Source: Zoopage sp. CT-All (Eukaryota; Zoopagomycota; Zoopagomycetes; Zoopagales; Zoopagaceae). From it: DNA of 25,545 nt. Position numbers and translations under genes: made by a program. Location of the stretch: assembly GCA_004114245.1 (NCBI GenBank), contig QZWS01000114.1, positions 1 through 25,545 of the forward strand, read 5' to 3'. Under the pieces are notes generated by a model. The model ran no database searches. It was not told the DNA's origin and saw only the letters and a list, made by a program, of their open reading frames with translations. Every line of letters starts with the position of its first letter. Positions within the stretch are counted from its first letter, which is position 1. Shown here piece by piece: positions 16,689 to 25,545 of this stretch.

Positions 16689-19554
16689 ATGGCGCTATGC
16701 ACGACGACGCTCTTCGTCCGCGGCATCCCCTTCGACGCTACAAATAAGATAGGCGATGCATCCTTATATGTCTCCGTATTGACTGCGAGCACGAGTTGGA
16801 AACGTTCTTCGGCGAGGTTGGACCGTTGCGTTCGTGCTTTGCTGTGTCCGATGCATCGGCCACGCCTGCGCAGGCGACGGATCCCAAGCCGAACAAAGGA
16901 TTCGGATTTGTCACCTTGTGGGGTGCTATGTATGTCGATATAAATGCTCATTGCTGCCTAGTGCCCTTGGCGACGATGCCAAAAGAGCCATCGAGGATCT
17001 TGCCAAGGCTGAGTTTCGACCGGGCCGAATCCTGCGCCTGGAGCTTGCCAAGCGGAAGCGTATGTTATGGCAATGTCTTGCATCGCTTAGTGTTTTGTGT
17101 AGATAATGCGGACAATATCGAGGACGAGTCCGCTGTCAGCAAGAAGCAAGGTTAGATTTATGCCTGCTGCGATTATCAAACTTATGATCTCGCCAGTAAA
17201 TATTCCGTCCAAGGAGAAGCTACAGGCACGCTCAGAGGCCAGGGCAATCATTAAGGCAAATCCTGCGTGAGTTGGCAAACCAGCTGGATGCATCTCACTT
17301 GCTTTCAGAGCCACAAGGACCGTCGTCATTACTGGCATGGCAGAGACGATTACAAAGAAGCAAGTGGACATGCGCATGCGGCGCTACGGCATGGTCGAGT
17401 CGGTCACATACTCCCCTGGCGAAGGTATTTTTACGTGTTTGCAAACGGCAACTATAACTCTGGCTCTAGCTTCAATTATTTACGCAACCAAGGACGAGGC
17501 CGCCAAGGCTCGCATTGCTATGGATAAGTGCGATTTTAAAGGCAGTACGGTGCAAGCTCGTATCGACGTTCCGCTGGTAGCGGTTAGCCAGCTCACACCG
17601 CATATTGTCCAGCTCATCAGTTTAGGGTGCCCAAGACAGGCGCGCGCGACTAATAGTGCGGAACCTTCCCTTCTCGGCGACTGCGTCAGATCTCAAAGCA
17701 GCTTTTGGCAAGTTTGGCGTGGTCACCGAATGCACTCTCGCAATGAAGGACATCGGTGGGCAGCAAAAATCTCGTGGATTTGGCTTTGTTCAGTTCCTGC
17801 ACCTGGCTGATTCCCAAAAGGTGAGCATATATCGCTTTAGGCAACGACGCTCTAAGCAACGATCCAACTAGGCTGTAAAGGAGATGAATGGGAAGGAAAT
17901 TGACCGAAGAACGGTCGCTGTCGATTTTGCTCTTGCGAAGGATGAGTATATGGCGGCCGAGAAGGTTGCTGCTGAACAATCGGTGGTCGAGACGGCGTCA
18001 CCTGCAAATGAAAATGAATCGGACGAAGAAATGGACTCGGGTGCAGACATTAGCGATGGGGACAGCGACGAAGATTTGCTGATCGGAGAGGGCAGCGAAG
18101 GGTCCGTATCAGACAACGATATCGACATGGACTCCGACGATGAAGTCAGCAAAGTCACTGAGGATGCCAAGAGCGTGGCTACAGATGTCCAAACCGTTGC
18201 AGGCAAGTCCATTAGTTAATGACCTTGAACCAACAACAAGCTTTATAGATCGTCCCCCTGTCGAACCAGGCTGTACTCTTTTCATTCGTAACCTATCATT
18301 TGACTCGGAGCAAGATGCGCTCTACCAACTGTGAGTTATGCAATCGCGCGGCAATGGAAATACTGACGAATCGCATTATCCAGATTTCGTCCATTTGGCA
18401 AGCTTCGATATTGCCGCATTACCAAGGATCCAGAGACCGGCCAGTCTCGCGGCACAGGGTTTGTCTGCTTCTGGCGCCGCGAGGATGCCACAGGATGTGT
18501 CGCAGAAGCGGATCGTCTCAAAGGCGAGGCTTCCACTCCGGAGGCGAGTGCTGTGCCAAAAGGGTCGATGCGCGGCAAATCAATTCTGACGGCGGAGGCG
18601 CCGACATCCCTCAGCGGCAAGTTCATGCTCGATGGACGCTTCCTAGATGTTGCTGTTGCGGTGGACCGCACCGAAGCTGGCGTGCTTGCGAATAAAAACC
18701 AACTGCGCCGTGAGCGCGAAGACAAGCGCAATACGTACCTACTGCGAGAGGGCCTAATCACTTCCAACTCGCCAATTGCAAAGCTGCTGAGCAAGAGCGA
18801 GGTCGATGGACGCATGGCGGTGTATGAGATGCGCAAGCGCATGTTGGCCAAGAATCCGGACCTTTTCCTTTCCAAGACCCGTCTATCCATCCGACATCTC
18901 CCGTTGACGCTGGATGAGACGGAACTGAAGAAGCTTGGTGTCCGCGCTGTCGACAAGTTCAAGTCAGAAGTCAAGGTCAGGAAGCGTGAGCCGCTGACGG
19001 AGGCCGAGCGCAACCAAGGCTGGTCCTTCATGCCCCGTCTGAAGCAGGCCAAGGTTGTCCGAACCAAGGACCGTGTCGACACCAAGACGGGTCTCGGACG
19101 CAGCAAGGGCTACGGCTTCCTGGAGTATAGCACGCATGCGCACGCGCTTGCTGCTCTCCGTTGGCTGAATGCAAACCCGAGCGCCGTGCCTGGGCCCAAG
19201 AACCTCATGGTCGAGTTCTCCTTGGAGAATGCAAAGGTCGTGAAGCGCCGCGAGGAGCGCCGCAGTGGTCCTCGAACCGATTTCAAACCCAACTCGGATC
19301 TAAAGAGCAAGACTGGCTTGGTCTCTGGCCGAAAGGGCATGAAAGGAGATGGCCAGAAAACGGGCGCCAATGGCAGACCTCAACGTAGCGATCGCCGAGA
19401 AGGTGGTAGTGGCGACATGCAGGGCGGCGGTGGCCGAAAAGGACCCGAGCAACGAGCTGGAAAAGACAAGGGGGTGAGAAATGATCGCAAGCGCTCAGCC
19501 GAGCCGTCCCGCGCCAAATCCGTAGACAAGAGTCAAAAGCGTCGCAAGTCGTAG
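16689..19554 (+). CDS. NOP4: Nop4/RBM28 nucleolar RNA-binding protein, 11 exons, about 804 aa
   Basis: Multi-RRM factor of 60S (27S pre-rRNA) assembly. Exons: 16689-16745, 16790-16929, 16962-17059, 17103-17150, 17197-17266, 17309-17424, 17470-17576, 17626-17820, 17872-18202, 18249-18330 and 18384-19554. RRM units: LFVRGIPFDAT... with KGFGFVTLW; a degenerate one TRTVVITGMAETITKK; RLIVRNLPFSATASDL with SRGFGFVQF; an acidic spacer (about 310-385); CTLFIRNLSFDSEQ; the family segment DKRNTYLLREGLI; and TRLSIRHLPLTLDE with GYGFLEY. A basic Gly-rich tail suits nucleolar localisation. Oddities: intron 1 has no GT donor (placed at 16746-16789 by RRM spacing and phase), intron 2 is only 32 bp, and intron 9 (CAG|GCAAGT) is GC-AG. 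The second, degenerate RRM recalls filamentous-fungal Nop4. Confidence 0.92.
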
Positions 19555-19650
19555 CTGTTAATCTTGTAAAGTCCCGATAGAAGACGCCTTTCATGCGCTG
19601 CACGAGTTGTGCAACGCACCTTTTTCCCAGCATCACCTCGACAACCCTGC

Positions 19651-22600
19651 ATGCCGATCACCGATAGCTCCGCGGCCCCCAGTAGCGGCGACGACGAGCG
19701 CCCGACGCGCCAAGACCCGCGTTCCGGCCGCCGCCCGCGCCGCCGCCTCTCTGCCGTCCGTCTCCAGCTCGCCCAGCCATCGCCCGAGATTCAGCGCCTG
19801 TGGGACGAGCATTCGCGCCCAGACCCCGTCGACACCAGCCACATCGTCCAAAGCTTCATTCGCCACGCGACGACGACGCTTGCACGCACCTCGGACAACA
19901 TGGGAAATGTGGGCGCGTACGAGGCAGCGGCGCATTCTGTGCGCGATCGCCTGATTGCCATGTGGAACGCAACACAGCTGCACCATACCAAGGAGGATCC
20001 GAAGCGCGTGTACTACTTGTCACTGGAGTTTTTGATGGGGCGAAGCCTGGACAATGCCATGCTGGCTCTCGGGGTCAAGCAGGTGTACCAGGACGGCGTG
20101 CGAACGCTTGGGTATCGCATGGAAGACCTCATCAGGTAAGCGCCGCTTGAGCTGCTTGGTCCTGACTAGCTGTGCTAGCGCCGAGGGCGACGCTGCACTC
20201 GGCAATGGTGGTCTTGGGCGGCTTGCCGCGTGCTACATGGACTCTCTCGCTGCCTGCGGATTCCCTTCGTGGGGCTATGGTTTGCGCTACACGTACGGCA
20301 TCTTCCAGCAGCGCATCGTCGATGGCTATCAGCAGGAAGTGCCAGACTATTGGCTCAATTTTGAGAATCCGTGGGAAATCCCGCGACACGATGTCACATA
20401 CGAGGTCAAGTTCTATGGCGAGGTGCAGCGCGTGCTTGACCCGGCGTGGCCGAGCAACTACCGCCATGTGATTAACGGCGGAGAGGTAGTTCGTGCCATG
20501 GCATACGATGTTCCTGTTCCGTCCTCGGACGGCCGTACATGCATCTCCATCCGCCTCTGGGGCAGTAAGCCAAAGACTGTATTCGATCTTGGCGCCTTCA
20601 ACCGCGGTGATTATGCCGGCAGTGTCGAGCAGCAGATGCGAGCTGCAGAGATCACGAGCGTATTGTATCCGAACGACAACCACGCAGTTGGGAAGGAGCT
20701 GCGCTTGCGACAGCAGTATTTCTTCGTCTGCGCCACACTCCAGGATATGTAGGTACACTGGATATTGGGTTTGCACTAATCCACGGCCGTAGCATTCGCC
20801 GATTTAAGAAGAGCGGCCACGAATGGCACGAGCTCCCGGACCAGGTAGCTGTGCAGCTGAATGATACGCATCCTGCCCTTGGAATCGTCGAGCTTATGCA
20901 CGTCCTAGTTGACCAGGAGGTGCGGCAAATGCACTGCCTTCTACGTTCAAACTGATTTTATTAGGGCCTTCAATGGGACTTCTCGTGGGACTTGGTGCGG
21001 CGAGTGTTCGCTTTCACAAACCACACTATTCTTCCCGAGGCATTGGAAAAGTGGCCCGTGTCGATGCTGCAGAATCTGCTTCCACGTCACATGCAGCTGA
21101 TCTTTGATATCAATCTGGTACTATTTTTCTTCACCGCTGGATGTAAACTAAAGGCTTACTAGTTCTTTCTGCAAGAGGTTGAGAAAAAAGCCGGCAGCGA
21201 TCGCGACATTATTACTCGCATGTCAATCATAGAGGAGGGATCACCGCAGTATGTTAGGATGGCGCATCTCGCTATCATTGGCGCGCATTCAGTGAATGGC
21301 GTTGCCGCCCTTCATTCAATGCTTATCAAGGAGACTGTATGATCCCGCCCCCCCTTTGATGCTCATCTAGCGCCCTTGCAGATCTTCCACGACTTTGTGT
21401 GGCTCTACGGCGAGGAAAGGTTTAAGAACGTCACCAATGGCATCACTCCAAGACGCTGGCTGAATCAGGCGAATCCGACGCTAGCACGGCTCATCACGGA
21501 TACGCTCAAATCCAACTCGTGGCTCGCTAACCTGGACGAACTCCGCGGTTTGGAGAAAATGATTGACGATGACGACTTTTTAGCGCGATGGATGGAAATT
21601 AAGCACAAGAACAAGGTGGGTCAGTTTCTAGTCCAGGCTCGCTATTGCCACGTCAATAGCAACGACTGGCACGCCACATCCGCGAAAACGTCGGCATCAG
21701 GCTGGACCCGTCTGCATTGTTCGACATCCAAGTGAAGCGTATTCACGAGTATAAGCGCCAGCTTATGAACATCCTTGGGTAAACTCTCCTGAATCGGGGC
21801 ATTTGGTGATTTCTTCCAGTGTTGTCCATCGCTACTATATGATGAAGCGCATGTCGGACGATGAGCTGGAGCTTTGTGTTCCGCGTGTTGTCATTTTTGG
21901 CGGCAAGGCGGCTCCAGGATACTACATCGCGAAGCTTGTAATCAAGCTCATCAATGCGGTCGCCGAGGTCATCAACAAGGATCCCGACGTCGCTGGTCTT
22001 CTCTCCGTCGTCTTTCTCCCCGATTACAATGTATCACAAGCTGAGCTCATTGTCCCTGCGAGCGACATTAGCCAGCATATCAGTACGGCGGGTGTAAGTG
22101 CCGTCCGGCTTTGGCCGAGTTGCTGAAATTCTTAGACGGAGGCATCTGGGACATCGAATATGAAATTCGTGCTCAATGGCGGCCTTATTCTCGGAACCGT
22201 CGATGGTGCTAGTATGACATGCCCATGTTCATGCTATTTCCATTCAACTTTTGCAGATATCGAGATCGCGGAAGAAATTGGCGCCGAGAATATTTTCCTC
22301 TTCGGCCTAACTGCTGATCAGGTTCCCGAGGCTCGCCACCAGCAACGCTTCGGTCGCGTCGATATGAACCCTCAGATCGCCTTGGTCATCAAGTGGATTC
22401 AGCAAGGCGTCTTTGGCGATCCTGCAGTATTCGCGCCAATTCTCGATACACTGACGCTTGGCGGCGATTACTATCTGCTGTCGCAAGACTTTGATGCCTG
22501 TAAGAGCTCGAGCAAAATGTTTCTGTCCGTTCGTGAAACGTCATCTAGATCTGGCTGCAAACAAGAAAGTCGACGCTGCCTTTATGGATCAGCGCAGTTG

Positions 22601-22866
22601 GACGCGTCGGAGTGTGCTCTGCACTGCACGGATGGGCAAATTTTCGTCGTACGTTGGCTCTCAGTTCTGGCTCTCAGTCCTGACCATTTCACAGAGATCG
22701 AGCTGTCTTTGAATATGCCAAGAATATTTGGCATGCAAAACCGTGTCCTGTTGGTGTGATGAATACCAATGGCCTCGCCGAGCTGGATGGTCTCCCAGAC
22801 GGTGACAGCGCCCTCGAAAATGCCGATGGGGCGTATGTGACGACCGCCGAGCCTTTAACCATTTAA
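19651..22866 (+). CDS. GPH1: glycogen phosphorylase, 12 exons, 908 aa
   Basis: Releases glucose-1-phosphate from storage alpha-1,4-glucan with PLP as cofactor; cytosolic. Exons: 19651-20135, 20179-20748, 20793-20919, 20965-21117, 21163-21336, 21382-21615, 21660-21778, 21820-22093, 22136-22211, 22257-22499, 22549-22648 and 22695-22866; eleven GT-AG introns of 41-49 bp, all in phase. Landmarks: [104 protein letters not shown], and the PLP site [15 protein letters not shown], in which K722 forms the Schiff base. A 60-residue basic N-terminal extension precedes the core, where fungal and yeast enzymes carry regulatory phosphosites. All key residues checked are present. Tandem with Nop4 (96-bp gap), convergent with Sas10. 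Confidence 0.96.
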
Positions 22867-22948
22867 ATGGATGAGCAGAGTTGCTGTGTAAGACGAGCTA
22901 GCTAGTCAGTGCCTGTGGGCGCATGGAAAGAAATTGAAAGACACTTTA

Positions 22949-25101
22949 TTAGCCCAGTCTGACACTCCGCGACAGTTTGGATTTGATGCCCGTTTTCTCT
23001 CCTTCGTACGGACCCGATTCCGCAGCCACCACACGCTTGAAGCTGCTGAGCTTCTTCTTTGCCTTCTCGAACTGTTTTCGGTGCTTGACACGGGGATTGC
23101 GCTGCTCTTTCTTGCGACGAGGCGTGAGACCACGGTTTTTGAGGATTTTACGTGAGGCCACACGTTTCGCGCCTGGCTCGAGCGCATCTGGATCCTCGTA
23201 GTTATCGAGCGCGAATTCGCGCGCTTCCTCACTTCGACGTCTTTTCTCTGCTCGCTTCACATCTCGTTGTTCTACGACAGAGGCATAGTATGCAGCAGCA
23301 TCATCATCAACATCCGCTATGCCAGCGCCCGTGTCAGGCTCTGCCTCGTCGAGGGCAGTGCTTGTGTCCTGACGTTGCTGCCTAAGCCGCTTTTCAGCCT
23401 CGCGTTCCTGCTGGATTTGCTTCTGCTGCTTGGCCCGTTCCGAGTCCTTATAGGGAAGATCCATGTCACCGCCGAGATTAGCCAGTTTGCCGCGTCGACG
23501 GCCATTGGCTACAGCTTGAGCCTCGATGCGCGAAACGTGAAAGCGAAGATTGCGCTTTCGAGCCTTTTTGTCCTCCATTTCCTCATCTTCAAGCACTCCT
23601 GGGTCGGCAAAATCGTTGTCTGCGACGCGCTTGGAGCCAGTCGGCACTGGTCGCCGCGCTGTGCGTTTGCCGGATGATGCATCTCCGAGACGCTTAAATT
23701 CGGCTTCGAGAAGCGGCTCCGAATCGTTGTCAGAGTCGAACGAGTCTTCTGACTGGCCGTTGTCGTCATCCTCGTTGCTGTCGGATATAGAAGCCTCTTC
23801 AGCATCACTCATGGCAGACATGTCCGACCCATCCGAGTCTTCCTCGTCCAGACCACCCTCCATCCATTCAAGCAGCACTTGTCTACACATGCTCAACACG
23901 GCACTTTCTCCGAGCTTGCTGACGCGTGCTAGCTGCTTGCGAACATCCAAAATTGACTTGACGAGAGGATGGCGTGATGCATTGGGATGATATGCTGCTC
24001 TCATGGCAAGGTACAGAGACGTATGACCAAGAAAACCGACCAGCAGTGCTACGAATGTCAGGAATGTGTGAGTAATCCACGAGAGACGATACCGTGGTGC
24101 AGGCGGATATGGTTGAGCGCGGGCTCCACCGTCTCGGGAGGATCACCAAAGGTCTTCCTGGCCTCGGCAATGCTATAGTGATATAGTAGCGTTATGACGA
24201 ACGAGCAACGCGCTCACCATTGCATCAGAGGCATGACCTCGTCATTGAGCTCGTCTTTCTTTAGAGTAAATTCCTCCAGCAGCCCTTCGAGCTCGGGAGC
24301 ATTTCGGGTAACCCACGCCAAACGCTCATCCTTGGACGCGTCGAGGGCCAGACTGGCAAGGTTATCAGCAACATCATCCGAGTCTGACCCGTCACTGCCA
24401 ACATCCATCAAGGCTAGGGTGGTGGTTGCAGTAGACTTGGTCGCAGTGGATTTAGTCGCAGTGGATTTGGCCGCGGCTCCTTTCTTGCCACGGGTCGCAC
24501 GCTGCAGGGGATGAGCCGCCTTGGCCCGTCCACCCATCGTCCCTGTCCAATTCTCCTCCCCCTCATCTAGAGCGTAATCTTGTGGACGAATTTTCCGAGA
24601 TCGCTCGCGCTGAATTCGCATTGCTTCCTGCTCCTCTTCAGCCGCAGCTCGATCTTCCTCGGAATCATCGGTGTGGTCCGACGCGTGGTCAGCGTCATAG
24701 TAGGCACGTTTGGAACGACCCCAGGCCATGGAGTCCTCGTTGTCCTCCTCCGGGTCCGAGCCAGCGGACGATGATGCATCCTCGGAAAGATCAAGGCCAA
24801 GGACCTCGGTTTCATCTGCGCCGTACTCGTCCGAGCTCTCCCCTCCTCTCCCGCGCGATTTCTTTCTCAAATAATCCGCGTCATCTCCGATAAGGATGGT
24901 GTCGCGCTGATGATGGAAGTCATCGTCGGAAGCAACATCGAGGTCGTCAAGCGTGCGGATGGCCGCGCGCGACGACGCTTTCCGCATGGCTGTGTCGTCG
25001 TCGAGATCCAGCGGCTCCTGCGTGGCAAATCTCCCGGCAGATCGCGGCCTGCGCTCGACAGGCTTTGCCGCTGCTGCGGATCCGCGTGTAGGTCGGCCCA
25101 T
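22949..25101 (-). CDS. UTP3: Sas10/Utp3 SSU-processome protein, 3 exons, 687 aa
   Basis: Nucleolar component of the U3 snoRNP/SSU processome needed for 18S rRNA maturation. Exons on minus: 25101-24218, 24172-24093 and 24048-22949; introns of 45 and 44 bp (GTGAGC, GTATCG). The N-terminal third is acidic and charged (SSDEYG, DDSEEDRAAAEEEQEAM), with a small triple KSTAT repeat. The Sas10/Utp3/C1D domain starts at APELEGLLEEFTLKKDELND, crosses both introns (HIRLHH|ALLVGFLGHTSLYLAM) and ends near HPLVKSILDVRKQLA. After a second acidic block comes the C-terminal Sas10 domain: RKILKNRGLTPRRKKEQRNP, RVKHRKQFEKAKKKLSSFKR and GEKTGIKSKLSRSVRL, which is nearly invariant across eukaryotes. Start at 25101 chosen for MGRPTRG, though the frame is open further upstream. 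Confidence 0.94.
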
Positions 25102-25158
25102 GGTTGTGTTGGTCGCAGAAACAAAAAAACTGCGTTGCCCAACACACACGACAGGACG
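25102..25158. promoter_or_regulatory. 57-bp bidirectional promoter (Sas10 / COA6)
   Basis: The start codons of Sas10 (-, 25101) and COA6 (+, 25159) are 57 bp apart, the shortest divergent spacer in the window. The transcripts must start inside it or overlap. The spacer includes an A-tract (AAACAAAAAAAC) near 25120, which would help to exclude nucleosomes. Confidence 0.6.
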
Positions 25159-25438
25159 ATGCCGCCGCCGTTGGATAAAGCCGGGCGAACACGGTGTTGG
25201 TCCGCGCGCGACGCACACTTTGCGTGCATAGACGACGGCGAAGGGATGAAATGCGACGAGGCGCTGCGGGCGTTCCGCGAAGCATGCCCCGCTGCTTGGG
25301 TATATTTATGATCGCTCAGCACAGCCATGTCTGACAACCATGGAATGCTGCTAGGTGCAGTATTTCTTGGATCGGAGAAAACTTGAGGCGGACAGGCGCA
25401 AGCTAACAGATATGATGCAGCATCCGCAGCTGCGATGA
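25159..25438 (+). CDS. COA6: cytochrome c oxidase assembly factor 6 (COA6), 2 exons, 74 aa
   Basis: Small intermembrane-space protein that helps deliver copper to cytochrome c oxidase subunit 2. Exon 1 25159-25299, intron 25300-25354 (GTATAT...GCTAG, 55 bp, CTGAC branch-like site), exon 2 25355-25438, joined in phase 0. The joined protein has a Cx9C motif (RCWSARDAHFACID) and a Cx10C motif (KCDEALRAFREAC). These are the twin-Cys pair peculiar to COA6, distinct from the Cx9C/Cx9C of other family members. They are followed by the family's PAAW|VQYFLDRRKLEADRRK segment. Import would use the Mia40 disulfide relay, so no presequence is expected and none is seen. Shorter than yeast Coa6 but close to the short animal forms. 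Divergent from Sas10. Confidence 0.85.
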
Positions 25439-25441
25439 GGA

Positions 25442-25475
25442 GGGGGAGATGGGGGGAGATGGGGTTACGACGGGG
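25442..25475 (+). other. potential G-quadruplex just after COA6
   Basis: Four G-runs of 5, 6, 4 and 4 G, separated by loops AGAT, AGAT and TTACGAC, satisfy the usual G4 rule with short loops. It starts 3 bp after the COA6 stop codon, so it would be in the 3' UTR RNA as well as in the DNA. Confidence 0.6.
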
Positions 25476-25545
25476 AAATGGCCCAAATACCGGGCGTCTG
25501 CCGTATTGCGATTCGGTCTATTAGTGTGTTCTAATTCGCCGCTGT

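Noticed and set aside
20132-20776. 214-codon minus-strand frame over glycogen phosphorylase exon 2
   Set aside because: Antisense shadow; the plus strand gives textbook phosphorylase sequence.

Overview
The window looks like a compact, intron-rich nuclear genome from a fungus or close relative. I lean towards an early-diverging (zoosporic-type) fungus but cannot prove it. The evidence is about 40 very short spliceosomal introns (32-58 bp, most 41-50), some with CTGAC-like branch points just upstream of the acceptor, short intergenic gaps, a fungal-style glycogen phosphorylase, a Nop4 with five RRM-like units, and a FIS1 closest in pattern to fungal Fis1. An APH-1 gamma-secretase subunit and a CPSF30 with a zinc knuckle argue against an ordinary Dikarya yeast or mould. 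No rRNA, tRNA or CRISPR was seen. All exon joins below were worked out by hand from reading frame, splice dinucleotides and family motifs.

Left, repeat-rich part (1-3030): a Harbinger/PIF DNA transposon with both of its genes, a MYB/SANT-like accessory protein (+, cut by the window edge) and a DDE transposase (-), arranged tail to tail. A 3'-terminal LINE fragment (zf-RVT region, +) lies against the 5' end of the transposase gene.

Middle (3247-15130): secreted histidine acid phosphatase with an in-frame DAKAQ minisatellite (-); an 860-bp divergent spacer with a repeated CACTGCAT octamer; a Cid1-type terminal nucleotidyltransferase (+, 5 exons); an APC-superfamily amino acid transporter (-); a host-like gene (-) homologous to the Harbinger MYB-like protein, with an intron in the same place and phase; APH-1 (+, 4 exons); FIS1 (-, 4 exons, two GC-AG introns); CPSF30/Yth1 (-); and an unrecognised secreted protein (-).

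Right (15239-25545): AARSD1/AlaX alanyl-tRNA editing protein (+), Nop4/RBM28 (+, 11 exons), glycogen phosphorylase (+, 12 exons), Sas10/Utp3 (-, 3 exons) and, divergent from Sas10 by 57 bp, a small two-exon COA6 gene (+) followed by a G-quadruplex-type G-run array. Two genes (Nop4, Sas10) serve ribosome biogenesis and two (FIS1, COA6) serve mitochondria. Otherwise the gene order looks like ordinary housekeeping with no operon logic.

The most interesting signal is the pair of homologous MYB-like/coiled-coil proteins, one inside the transposon and one in unique sequence 9 kb away. It suggests domestication (or capture) of a Harbinger accessory protein.
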